The notes under the pieces are model-generated. The model searched no databases, was not told the DNA's origin, and saw only the letters and a list, made by a program, of their open reading frames with translations. Source: Phycisphaeraceae bacterium (GTDB taxonomy: Bacteria; Planctomycetota; Phycisphaerae; Phycisphaerales; Phycisphaeraceae). Taken from it: a stretch of DNA of 34,561 nt. Below are positions 25,046 through 32,732 of the stretch, piece after piece. A program made the translations under genes and the position numbers. Where the stretch lies: positions 1-34,561 of the forward strand of contig NYZC01000372.1 of NCBI GenBank assembly GCA_002686995.1. The letters run 5' to 3'. Each line of letters starts with the position of its first letter. Position 1 is the stretch's first letter.

Positions 25046-26506
25046 ATGGCCGAGCAAGTTGCCGACAGCACCAGCGACACGGACGAGTCGATCCCCCTGG
25101 AGGTCCAGGTCGAGGACGTTGGTCCGGCCCGCAAGTGCCTCACGATCGAAATTCCGCAGAAGCACATCGCCAGGACGCTTGGGGAGAGCTACGACAAGCT
25201 CAAGTCGGACGCCCAGCTTCCCGGCTTTCGCCGCGGCCATGCGCCCATGCGCCTGATCGAGAAGCGTTTCGGCACGTCGATCCGTGATGACGTGCGCGGT
25301 CAGCTCATCAACGACGGGTTCACCCAGGCGGTCGAGGACCACTCTTACCAGGTGCTGGGCGAGCCGGACGTGAAGGACATCGACGACATCGAGCTTCCGG
25401 ACGACGGGCCGATGAAGTTCCAGGTCGAGATCGAGGTCGCTCCGGAGGTCAGCCTGCCCGATTTCGACAAGCTGCGCGTCGTGAGCCCGCAGCGCGAGAT
25501 CGAGGAGGGGGAGGTCGAGGCCGAGCTGGACAAGCTCTGCCGGCAGTACGGCGAATCCGAGCCCGTGGAGTCGGGGGCGATCGAGGCCGGTGACTCGCTG
25601 GTCTGCGAGGTGCGCCTCCACACGACCGAGGGCGAGGGCGAGGAGATTCGGCACGGGCCCGTCAGCGTCGTGCGCGTGCCGGCCGACGATGCGGAGGACG
25701 AGGGGCCCGTCGAGGGCATCATCGTTACGGGACTACGAAAGCAGGTCGTCGGCAAGAACGTGGGTGACGAGGTGTCGTTCACGCTCAAGGGCCCGCCCGG
25801 GCACGAGGACGAGCGCATCCGGGACGCCGAGATCCGCATCGATCTCCAGATCAGGCAGGCGCGGCGGGACAAGCCGGTAACGCCGGAGGAGCTGCGCGAG
25901 GTCGTGGGCGTCGATACGCAGGAAGAGCTCGAAGAGCGGGTCCGCGACCTGCTCGGATCGCGCATCGAGCACGAGAAGCGCGTCGAGCAGCACCAGCAGA
26001 TCAACGACCAGCTCCAGGAGCACGCGAACCTCGAGCTGCCCGAGGGCATCACCAGCCGACAGACCGAGCGCATCCTGTCGCGCCAGCGCATGTACCTGCG
26101 TTGGAAGGGCATGGACGAGGAGGAGGTCGAGCGCGAGATCGCCGAGCAGCGATCCGGGCACGAGGCCGACGCACGCAAGTCGCTGGCGCAGTTCTTCATT
26201 CTCAACGAGGCGGCGAAGAAGCTCGAGGTCGACGTCGAGCCCGACGAGCTCAACGGACGCATCGCGGTGATGGCCATTCAGCAGGGGCGCCGCCCGGAGA
26301 AGCTTCGCCAGCAGATGCACAAGAACGGCGAGCTCGAGCACCTCGTACACCAGATCCGCGAGGAGAAGACGCTGGACATGATCCTCGAGGCGGCGAACGT
26401 CGACGACGAAGGCGGCGCCGACAAGGACGCCGACAAGGACGCCGATAAGGGCGCCGACAAGGACGCCGATAAGGACGCCGATAAGGACGAAGATTCGGGA
26501 GACTGA
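25046..26506 (+). CDS. tig: Trigger factor (ribosome-associated chaperone)
   Basis: The 486-residue protein is somewhat longer than E. coli trigger factor (432). The ribosome-binding loop is clear: LPGFRRGHAPMRLIEKRFG at about 52-70, matching the GFRxGxxP signature. It is followed by the family's DDVRGQLINDGFTQA helix. The middle domain is a divergent FKBP-like fold (GDSLVCEVRLHTTEGEG, GPPGHEDERI) in which the usual catalytic pattern is hard to see, so prolyl isomerase activity is doubtful. The C-terminal helical chaperone domain runs from about 285 to 450. The protein ends in a repetitive Asp/Lys/Ala tail of about 30 residues. GGAG lies about 7 nt before ATG 25046. It is first in the tig-SHOCT protein-clpX series. 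Confidence 0.95.
   Translation: MAEQVADSTSDTDESIPLEVQVEDVGPARKCLTIEIPQKHIARTLGESYDKLKSDAQLPGFRRGHAPMRLIEKRFGTSIRDDVRGQLINDGFTQAVEDHSYQVLGEPDVKDIDDIELPDDGPMKFQVEIEVAPEVSLPDFDKLRVVSPQREIEEGEVEAELDKLCRQYGESEPVESGAIEAGDSLVCEVRLHTTEGEGEEIRHGPVSVVRVPADDAEDEGPVEGIIVTGLRKQVVGKNVGDEVSFTLKGPPGHEDERIRDAEIRIDLQIRQARRDKPVTPEELREVVGVDTQEELEERVRDLLGSRIEHEKRVEQHQQINDQLQEHANLELPEGITSRQTERILSRQRMYLRWKGMDEEEVEREIAEQRSGHEADARKSLAQFFILNEAAKKLEVDVEPDELNGRIAVMAIQQGRRPEKLRQQMHKNGELEHLVHQIREEKTLDMILEAANVDDEGGADKDADKDADKGADKDADKDADKDEDSGD
26417..26488 (+). repeat. 12-nt tandem repeat encoding the trigger factor tail
   Basis: There are six in-frame 12-nt units (gccgacaaggac with c/t and one a/g variation) encoding ADKD, once ADKG. 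The length is a multiple of 3, so copy-number change would lengthen or shorten the tail without a frameshift. Confidence 0.9.
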
Positions 26507-26539
26507 GCCCATCCTGCACACGGCACGCGACGGCTGCCC

Positions 26540-26557
26540 CGGGCCGGTCCCGGCCCG
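26540..26557. terminator. GC-rich hairpin after tig
   Basis: cgggccgg (26540-26547) and ccggcccg (26550-26557) are exact 8-bp inverted arms, 34 nt after the tig stop. There is no U-tract. It may partly terminate or stabilise the tig transcript. Confidence 0.4.
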
Positions 26558-26573
26558 ATTCCAGGAGTCGCCC

Positions 26574-26627
26574 ATGCGTACGATTCGAATCCAACGCGAA
26601 CTCCGTGCCGCACGGACACGGGGTTGA
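26574..26627 (+). CDS. Candidate 17-residue arginine-rich leader peptide
   Basis: ATG 26574 is preceded by AGGAG (26563-26567) at good spacing. The frame reads MRTIRIQRELRAARTRG and stops at TGA 26625-26627, 12 nt before the GTG start of the next gene. Six of 17 residues are arginine. It could be an upstream ORF controlling translation of the following gene, or chance. It is not in frame with that gene. Confidence 0.35.
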   Translation: MRTIRIQRELRAARTRG

Positions 26628-26639
26628 GCACCTTCGGCC

Positions 26640-27008
26640 GTGCTCGCGCTCATCGCACAATCCTCGCCCGCCGCAGCGACCTCCGAGATCCTCAGGTCGC
26701 TGGCGATCATTGCCGTGCTCGCCGTCGTCCTGGTCCTGGTCGGCGTGCTCGTCTATCGGGCCGTTCAACGGCGCATCGAGACGAGCGATGTGCCCTTCAC
26801 GCTCGGCCAGCTGCGCAGGATGCACGAGGAGGGAAAGATCAGCGACGAGGAGTTCGAGCGTATGAAGTCGGCGATGATCGGCCGCGCCATGGAAGGCGGC
26901 GACACGCCGCGGCCCCGTCCCGCGTCGACTTCGACCGGCGATGCCGAAGCGGATGGCAACGCCGAAGACGACAGTTCCGATAACGGCGATGACGCGCCGG
27001 CATCGTGA
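26640..27008 (+). CDS. Small single-helix membrane protein with SHOCT-like motif
   Basis: The product has 122 residues. A helix at about 17-41 (LRSLAIIAVLAVVLVLVGVLVY) crosses the membrane. After it comes FTLGQLRRMHEEGKISDEEF, then ERMKSAMI: this fits the SHOCT pattern (short helical hairpin, 'L..L...G.IsdeEFe..K') often found at the ends of bacterial membrane proteins and thought to mediate oligomerisation. The tail is acidic and low in complexity. It starts with GTG 26640 and has no good Shine-Dalgarno site of its own. It occupies the place where clpP usually stands between tig and clpX. Its function is unknown. Confidence 0.75.
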   Translation: MLALIAQSSPAAATSEILRSLAIIAVLAVVLVLVGVLVYRAVQRRIETSDVPFTLGQLRRMHEEGKISDEEFERMKSAMIGRAMEGGDTPRPRPASTSTGDAEADGNAEDDSSDNGDDAPAS

Positions 27009-27047
27009 TTAGGCATTCTCGGACGTTGACGATTCGTGCGTTGCCGC

Positions 27048-27075
27048 TTGTCAACACGGCTACAGGCGGTATGAT
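27048..27075 (+). promoter_or_regulatory. Sigma-70-type promoter for clpX
   Basis: TTGTCA (27048-27053) and TATGAT (27070-27075) with 16-bp spacing form the best promoter in the window. It predicts a start near 27082 and a leader of about 280 nt before clpX ATG 27364. Confidence 0.6.
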
Positions 27076-27079
27076 GAAG

Positions 27080-27363
27080 TAAGTGGTTTCATCTGCCGGT
27101 TTGGCGATCGCGGGGAGGACGTTGGCGTCATCAGACCGCGGAAAACCGCCTCTCGGGGCGTGAGCACGGGGAGGGATTAAGGCCATTGGGTGGAATGACG
27201 ATCAAGTTTTTGTACGGCTTGATCCTTGTGATTGGCGTTGTACGGGATGGCCCGGCTTTCGGGTCGTCATGTTTTTCGGCAGCCCCGCTGTGGTGACAAG
27301 GGCGGTCGGGTTGTAAACACCAGGCGCGTCGCTCATCGCGGCGGGTCCGAAGAGAACTTGCAG
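27080..27363 (+). promoter_or_regulatory. Long untranslated leader of clpX
   Basis: About 280 nt lie between the predicted start and the clpX start codon. gatcaag (27200-27206) and cttgatc (27218-27224) form a 7-bp stem with an 11-nt loop. I recognise no riboswitch or known leader. A GTG at 27232 is in frame with clpX, but the residues it would add do not resemble ClpX. Confidence 0.4.
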
Positions 27364-28710
27364 ATGCCAAACGGACGTTCAGGCAAGGGTGGTCGCGGCG
27401 GAGACTCGGGTGCAGGCGCTGACGATGATGGCGGCGGCGGCAGCGGCGCCGGATTCAAGGGGCGGCGTGTCACCACCTGCTCGTTTTGCGGCAAGACCTC
27501 GCGCGAGGTCGGCCCCATGGTCGAAGGGCCCAACGACGTCTATATCTGCGCCAACTGCACGGACCTGTGCCAGAACATCTTCAAGCAGGAGCGCCGTCGC
27601 GTCCACGCGACGCGCCCCGTCTTCGGCACGATCCCCACGCCGCGGCAGATCAAGGAATTCCTCGACCAGTACGTGGTCGGGCAGTTCCGCGCCAAGCGGG
27701 CGATGTCGGTCAGCGTCCATACGCATTACAAGCGGCTGACCGCAGCCGAGGACAAGGAGGCGCCGGTCGAGCTGGACAAGTCCAACATGCTCCTGATCGG
27801 ACCCACCGGGTCGGGCAAGACGCTGCTGGCCCGGACGCTCGCGCGGACGCTCAACGTGCCGTTCGCGATCGGCGACGCGACGACCCTGACCGAAGCCGGC
27901 TACGTCGGCGAGGACGTGGAGAACCTGCTGCTCAAGCTGCTGCAGGCCGCCGACTACGACATCGACTCGGCCCAGCGCGGCATCATCTACATCGATGAGA
28001 TCGACAAGATCGGCAAGACCTCGCAGAACGTCTCGATCACGCGCGACGTGTCCGGCGAGGGCGTGCAGCAGGCGCTGCTGAAGATGCTCGAAGGCACGGT
28101 CGCCAACGTGCCGCCGCAGGGCGGCCGCAAGCATCCCGAGCAGCAGTACATCCAGATCGACACCAGCAATATCCTCTTCGTCTGCGCGGGCACGTTCGTG
28201 GGGCTCGAGGACCTGGTCAGCAAGCGGCTGGGCCAGCGCTCGATCGGCTTCGCGAGCGAGCTGAAGGACGTCGACGACAAGCTTGCCGACAAGGCGCACC
28301 TGACCGCCCAGGTCACGCCCGATGACCTCATGGAGTTCGGGATGATCCCCGAGCTGATCGGCCGCCTGCCCGTGATCACCGCGCTCGAGCCGCTGACCGA
28401 AGAGATGATGATCGAGATCCTCACCGAGCCGAAGAACGCGCTGGTCCGCCAGTACCAGTACTTCTTCTCGATGGAAGGCGCGGAGCTCGAGTTCACGCCC
28501 TCGGCGCTGTCGCTGTTCGCTCAGCGCGCCGCCAAGCGCAACACCGGCGCGCGGGCGCTGCGGAGCGTGATGGAGGAGATCATGCTCGAGCTGATGTACG
28601 AGTTCCCCGAGCTGCCCAACGAAGGCGCCAAGTACGTGATCGACGCGCAGGCCATCGAGCAGCACAAGGCCCTGTCGGAACTGCGCGAGCCCAAGAAGGA
28701 ATCGGCCTGA
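27364..28710 (+). CDS. clpX: ATP-dependent unfoldase ClpX
   Basis: The product has 448 residues. The first 36 are a Gly/Asp-rich extension ([17 protein letters not shown]) not found in typical ClpX. The zinc-binding domain follows with CSFCGKTS and [10 protein letters not shown]. The AAA+ core has Walker A GPTGSGKT, the pore loop GYVGED, Walker [10 protein letters not shown] and the RKH loop in GGRKHPEQQ. The ClpP-docking tripeptide IGF is kept in RSIGFASEL. The C-terminal domain is complete. It unfolds tagged proteins and feeds them to ClpP, but clpP is not in this window. The start ATG 27364 lacks a strong Shine-Dalgarno site. It has its own promoter and a long leader, and the S41 protease follows. 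Confidence 0.96.
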   Translation: MPNGRSGKGGRGGDSGAGADDDGGGGSGAGFKGRRVTTCSFCGKTSREVGPMVEGPNDVYICANCTDLCQNIFKQERRRVHATRPVFGTIPTPRQIKEFLDQYVVGQFRAKRAMSVSVHTHYKRLTAAEDKEAPVELDKSNMLLIGPTGSGKTLLARTLARTLNVPFAIGDATTLTEAGYVGEDVENLLLKLLQAADYDIDSAQRGIIYIDEIDKIGKTSQNVSITRDVSGEGVQQALLKMLEGTVANVPPQGGRKHPEQQYIQIDTSNILFVCAGTFVGLEDLVSKRLGQRSIGFASELKDVDDKLADKAHLTAQVTPDDLMEFGMIPELIGRLPVITALEPLTEEMMIEILTEPKNALVRQYQYFFSMEGAELEFTPSALSLFAQRAAKRNTGARALRSVMEEIMLELMYEFPELPNEGAKYVIDAQAIEQHKALSELREPKKESA

Positions 28711-28759
28711 GCGGCGGTTTCTGCCGGCTCCTGCCCGATCCCGCGGGCCCGATCCACCG

Positions 28760-28765
28760 TATGAT
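28760..28765 (+). promoter_or_regulatory. Possible -10 box for the S41 protease gene
   Basis: TATGAT lies 60 bp before ATG 28826 in the clpX/protease spacer. No -35 match is seen. The spacer also has a 5-bp stem (gtccc/gggac). Weak evidence. Confidence 0.3.
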
Positions 28766-28825
28766 AAGGGTGTAGTCGTTTCGTACCGTCCCGGAGGGAC
28801 CGGATTCGGCGAGGATCGCAATTCA

Positions 28826-31303
28826 ATGCATCATGCCCGTGGGAGCAATGCGTGGGGGCCGAGGCCAGGGAGCCTGCGGCAGTGGTTGTGGCTGCTGCTG
28901 ATCGCCGTCGCCGCTTCGTGCGCGTCGGCGTCGGCGGAGGCCGTCGACGATGTCGTCGGCCAGCTCACCACGATGGCGGAGGCCGGTCAGTTCGATCGGA
29001 TGCTCGATCTGGTCGAGAACGGCGGGATCGACCCCGACGGCAATCGCGTCGACGACCTGATCCGCTCGCTGCACCTGCACCGCAAGCACGTCGACCGGTG
29101 GTCGCACGACCGCGGCATCGCCTTCGAGCACGCCGTCGACGAGATGGGCGTCCTGCTCGACGCGGGTTTCATCGAGGACGCGCTGGGATTCGCGATCGAA
29201 GCCCACGGGCTGGCTCCTGACGCGGACGTGTTCCTGCAGGACGTCCGGACGCTGCGGCTGGTGAAGCAGGCGGTCGATCGCGCGGATCGCGCCGAGGGGA
29301 AGGATGACTGGGTGGAGGCGGCGAACCTCTACCGCCGACTCGATCTGCTGTTCGACGACCGCGCGTCGGTGCATCACAAGAACCTCAAGCGGGCGAGCCA
29401 GCACATCCGCGTCATGCGGATGTACATTCCCGATCGGCTGCGCAAGCTCAGTGAGCAGAGGGCGAAGCGTCGCGGCGAGCAGATCGATCCGATCCATTTC
29501 GGCGATGACACCTGGGAGGAGCGGCTCAAGGGCGTCAGCCTCACGATGCTGCGCGACGCGCTGTACGAGGTGCACCGCCGTCACGTGTCGAACCGGGGCT
29601 ACGTGCCGCAGCTACAGGGGGCGATCGACACCCTGATCGTGCTGATCAACACGGACGGGATGGAGGCGGTGTTCCCGTCGCTGGCCGACTTCGAAGCGAT
29701 CGCGCGGTTCGAGGCGGACCTGCTCGACCGCCGGCAGGCGCTGGGCGATCTGAAGCGCGAGCTGAAGCGATCCGAGATCCGCATGATCATCAGGCGGATC
29801 ATGCGAAAGAACCGCGAGACGGTGAAGCTGCCCGACGCCGTGGTCATCTACGAGATGACCGAGGGATCGCTCGCCGCCCTCGACGAGTTCACTTCGGTGA
29901 TCTGGCCCTACGACAAGGAGCAGTTTCGCCGCAACACGAAGGGCAGGTTCCCCGGCGTCGGCATCCAGATCTCGATGTCCGTGGGGCCGCTGACGGTGAT
30001 CGACCTGGTCGAGGGCTCCGCAGCCCACGCCGTGGGCTTCCGCGCGGGCGACGAGGTCGTCGAGATCGACGGTTACGACGTCCGCGGCTACAGCCCCCGT
30101 TACGTGATGTGGAAGACCCGGGCCGAGTCCGGCGGCGGCATTCGCATCGCGGTCGAGCGGAAGGGCGAGGCGGAGCCCGTGCTGATCGAGGCGGATCACG
30201 GCGTGACGCTGACGGTGAAGCGGCCGCAGGGGCGGCTGACGGTCAAGAGCCCCCTCCGGGGCACGCCGGCGTATCTCGGCGGCGTGCTCGCCGAGGACGT
30301 GATCGCGACGGTCGACGGCGACCCCACCGACGACTGGACGCTCGACCAGGCGGTGCGCAACATCACCGGCCCGCCCGGTACGGCGGTGACGCTCGGCATC
30401 GAGCGCAGGGGCGAGCCCGACCTGATCGACAAGACCATCAAGCGCGCCGAGATCGAGATCGAGTCGATCAAGGGCTGGCGGCTCAAGGGCGACGACACGT
30501 GGGATTTCTACGTCGACCGAGGCCGGCGGATCGGCTACATCCGGTTGAGCCAGTTCATCCCGCAGAGCTCCGACGACATGAACCGCGCCATCAACCAGAT
30601 GGACGACGGCGAGGGTCTCGAGGGGCTCATCCTCGACCTGCGGTTCAATCCGGGCGGCCTGCTGAACAAGGCGGTCGACGTGACCAACGCGTTCGTGAAG
30701 ACGGGCCTGATCGTGTCGACGGTCGACGCCGACGGCAAGGTGACCGACCCGCGCCGCGCTTCGCCGGACCGGACGCACCGAGATTTCCCGATGGTGGTGC
30801 TGATCAACCAGGGCTCGGCCAGCGCTTCGGAGATCGTTTCCGGGGCCCTGCAGGACCACGGCCGCGCGACGGTCGTCGGGACCCGGAGCTTCGGCAAGGG
30901 CTCCGTGCAGGATCTCTACCCGATCGACCGCGGCCACGCGCTGCTGAAGCTCACGACGCACCACTACCGGCTTCCGCTGAACCGGATCATCCACCGGGAG
31001 CCGGACTCGACCCGCTGGGGCATCGAGCCGAATCTCATCGTGGAGATGTCCGACGACCAGGTGCGCGAGGCGCTGAAGCGGCGCCAGAACCTGGACGTGC
31101 TTCGACGCCGCGACGAGGCCGACGCCGGCGGCGAGGATCCGCAGAATATTCTCGACGAGGGCCTGGACCCGCAGCTGGAGGTGGCCCTGCTGCTGCTGAA
31201 GGCGAAGGCGGTCGCCCGCAACCTCATGTTCGCAGGTCATTCCACGGCGCCGCAGGCTCCCGGCGATCCGGGGCGTTACGCCACCAAGCGACCGGGATCG
31301 TGA
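28826..31303 (+). CDS. S41 carboxyl-terminal processing protease with two PDZ domains
   Basis: The product has 825 residues. A signal peptide is likely (LRQWLWLLLIAVAASCASASA); a Cys in AASC could make it a lipoprotein. Residues about 35-350 form a helical domain without a familiar motif. PDZ 1 is at about 370-450 (VGPLTVIDLVEGSAAHAVGF, GDEVVEIDGYDV), PDZ 2 at about 470-540 (YLGGVLAEDVIATVDGDPTD). The protease core has the S41 strand GLILDLRFNPGGLL, the nucleophile region GSASASE (Ser666 by analogy with Prc spacing) and Lys691 in SFGKGSVQ, forming the Ser-Lys dyad. It works in the periplasm on C-terminal ends of envelope proteins. GAGGA at 28811-28815 supports the start. It fits the quality-control theme with tig and clpX. 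Confidence 0.93.
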   Translation: MHHARGSNAWGPRPGSLRQWLWLLLIAVAASCASASAEAVDDVVGQLTTMAEAGQFDRMLDLVENGGIDPDGNRVDDLIRSLHLHRKHVDRWSHDRGIAFEHAVDEMGVLLDAGFIEDALGFAIEAHGLAPDADVFLQDVRTLRLVKQAVDRADRAEGKDDWVEAANLYRRLDLLFDDRASVHHKNLKRASQHIRVMRMYIPDRLRKLSEQRAKRRGEQIDPIHFGDDTWEERLKGVSLTMLRDALYEVHRRHVSNRGYVPQLQGAIDTLIVLINTDGMEAVFPSLADFEAIARFEADLLDRRQALGDLKRELKRSEIRMIIRRIMRKNRETVKLPDAVVIYEMTEGSLAALDEFTSVIWPYDKEQFRRNTKGRFPGVGIQISMSVGPLTVIDLVEGSAAHAVGFRAGDEVVEIDGYDVRGYSPRYVMWKTRAESGGGIRIAVERKGEAEPVLIEADHGVTLTVKRPQGRLTVKSPLRGTPAYLGGVLAEDVIATVDGDPTDDWTLDQAVRNITGPPGTAVTLGIERRGEPDLIDKTIKRAEIEIESIKGWRLKGDDTWDFYVDRGRRIGYIRLSQFIPQSSDDMNRAINQMDDGEGLEGLILDLRFNPGGLLNKAVDVTNAFVKTGLIVSTVDADGKVTDPRRASPDRTHRDFPMVVLINQGSASASEIVSGALQDHGRATVVGTRSFGKGSVQDLYPIDRGHALLKLTTHHYRLPLNRIIHREPDSTRWGIEPNLIVEMSDDQVREALKRRQNLDVLRRRDEADAGGEDPQNILDEGLDPQLEVALLLLKAKAVARNLMFAGHSTAPQAPGDPGRYATKRPGS

Positions 31304-31315
31304 CCGGACCAGCGC

Positions 31316-32398
31316 ATGCCCGGTAACAGCTTCGGACAGCTCTTTCGCGTCACCACCGCAGGAGAAAGCCACGGACCCGGATACGTCGTGATCATCGACG
31401 GCGTGCCGCCGGGCCTGCCACTGGACGTCTCGGACCTGCAGCCGGACCTGGATCGGCGCCGGCCCGGTCAATCGAAGGTGACGACCCAGCGTGACGAGGC
31501 GGACGAGCCGGAGATTCTCGCCGGCGTCTTCGAAGGGCACACCACCGGCACCGCGATCGCGATTCGGATCGCCAACCGCGACCAGCGGTCGCGCGATTAC
31601 AGCGATATTCAGGACAAGTATCGCCCGGGCCACGCCGACTACACCTTCGACGCGAAGTACGGGCGCCGCGACTACCGGGGCGGGGGACGCTCGAGCGCGC
31701 GCGAGACGGCGGTGCGCGTCGCCGCGGGCGCGGTGGCGCGGAAGCTGCTGGGGGGCATCGGCGTGCGAATCGTCGGCTACGTGCGGCAGGTCGGCCCGAT
31801 CGTCGCGGAGATCGACGAGCCTTCATCAATCACGCTGGAGCAGGTCGAGACCAACATCGTGCGCTGCCCCGACGCCGGGGCCGCGGAGCGGATGATCGAG
31901 CTGATCGAGCAGATGCGCCGAGACGAGGATTCGATCGGCGGCGTCGCGGAGATCGTTGCCACGGGCGTGCCGCCGGGCTGGGGCGAGCCGGTCTTCGACA
32001 AGCTGAAGGCCGACCTCGGCAAGGCGATGTTCAGCCTGCCGGCGGTGCTCGGCGTGGAATACGGCGCCGGCTTCGGGGTCGCCACGGCGCGCGGCAGCCA
32101 GAACAACGACCTGTTCACGACTGAAGGCGAGCGCATCACGACGTCTTCGAACCGCCACGGCGGCATGCTGGGCGGCATCTCCTCGGGCCTGCCGATCGTC
32201 GTGCGCTGTGCCGTCAAGCCGACGAGCAGCCTGTCGCGCCCGCAGCCGACCGTGACGCGCGACGGAGAGGCGACGACGATCCGCACCAGGGGAAGGCATG
32301 ATCCGTGTCTGCTGCCGCGTTTCGTGCCGATGGGCGAAGCGATGATGGCGATCACGCTTGCGGATCACTGGCTGCGGCAGAAGTCGCAATGCGGGTAG
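31316..32398 (+). CDS. aroC: Chorismate synthase
   Basis: The 360-residue enzyme has the normal length. It converts 5-enolpyruvylshikimate-3-phosphate to chorismate with reduced FMN, the last common step to aromatic amino acids. Family signatures are all visible: TTAGESHGPGYVVIIDG at the start, YRPGHADYTFDAKYG followed by RDYRGGGRSSARETAVRVAA, and HGGMLGGISSGLPIV near the end. The start ATG 31316 is 12 bp after the protease stop, indicating cotranscription. The gene ends within the first G-run unit of spacer element D. Confidence 0.97.
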   Translation: MPGNSFGQLFRVTTAGESHGPGYVVIIDGVPPGLPLDVSDLQPDLDRRRPGQSKVTTQRDEADEPEILAGVFEGHTTGTAIAIRIANRDQRSRDYSDIQDKYRPGHADYTFDAKYGRRDYRGGGRSSARETAVRVAAGAVARKLLGGIGVRIVGYVRQVGPIVAEIDEPSSITLEQVETNIVRCPDAGAAERMIELIEQMRRDEDSIGGVAEIVATGVPPGWGEPVFDKLKADLGKAMFSLPAVLGVEYGAGFGVATARGSQNNDLFTTEGERITTSSNRHGGMLGGISSGLPIVVRCAVKPTSSLSRPQPTVTRDGEATTIRTRGRHDPCLLPRFVPMGEAMMAITLADHWLRQKSQCG

Positions 32399-32531
32399 AG
32401 GGAGAGGGCTGGCGTCTGACGACGTCGGTGCCGATCGAGGTTGCTGTGGCATTCGACCCGCGGGCTGACGCCGCGCGGTTCGCCGAAAGCTGGCGTACCG
32501 CGGGCGTGACCCCACAGCCTTACCCACATCC
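32393..32531. repeat. Composite spacer element, copy D: core truncated on the right
   Basis: G-runs at 32393-32395, 32400-32402 and 32406-32408 overlap the aroC stop codon, in a degenerate 7-nt rhythm. The core (about 32446-32515) has the same orientation as copy A and keeps the left stem acccgcgggctgacgccg and the inner pairing segment ggcgtaccgcgggcg. It lacks the right third found in A-C. C-runs follow (accccac, tacccac) without a clean period. It lies between convergent aroC and the site-2 protease gene. Confidence 0.75.
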
Positions 32532-32598
32532 TGACGCGGTGGCGTCTCCCCGGTGCGTTCATCGCGGGTCGGCGCGAACCGGATGCTGGCTCGATTAT

Positions 32599-32618
32599 TT
32601 CGGAGCGGTCACTCCGAA
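32599..32618. terminator. Hairpin between convergent genes
   Basis: ttcggag (32599-32605) and ctccgaa (32612-32618) are exact inverted arms around a 6-nt loop. It is directly followed by an A-rich array on the plus strand, which is a T-rich stretch on the minus strand just before the hairpin. Candidate terminator. Confidence 0.45.
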
Positions 32619-32620
32619 GT

Positions 32621-32655
32621 AACAGATAACAAATAACCAGTAATCGATAACCAAT
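32621..32655. repeat. AT-rich heptamer array
   Basis: Five exact 7-nt units: aacagat, aacaaat, aaccagt, aatcgat, aaccaat. The sequence is unlike the G/C-run arrays but the period is the same. Confidence 0.8.
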
Positions 32656-32697
32656 TCTCCGGACTCGCGCGAGATCGTCTTAGGTGACATGGCTCCC

Positions 32698-32732
32698 GCC
32701 CCTCGCCCCTCGCCCCCAGACCCCAGACCTTA
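32698..32732. repeat. C-run heptamer array ending on the rseP stop codon
   Basis: Exact 7-nt units: gcccctc, gcccctc, gccccca, gacccca, gacctta. The final tta is the stop codon (TAA on the minus strand) of the site-2 protease gene. Confidence 0.85.

Noticed and set aside
29612-31633. 673-codon minus-strand frame across the S41 protease and aroC start
   Set aside because: It covers two well-identified genes on the plus strand and has no recognisable domain.
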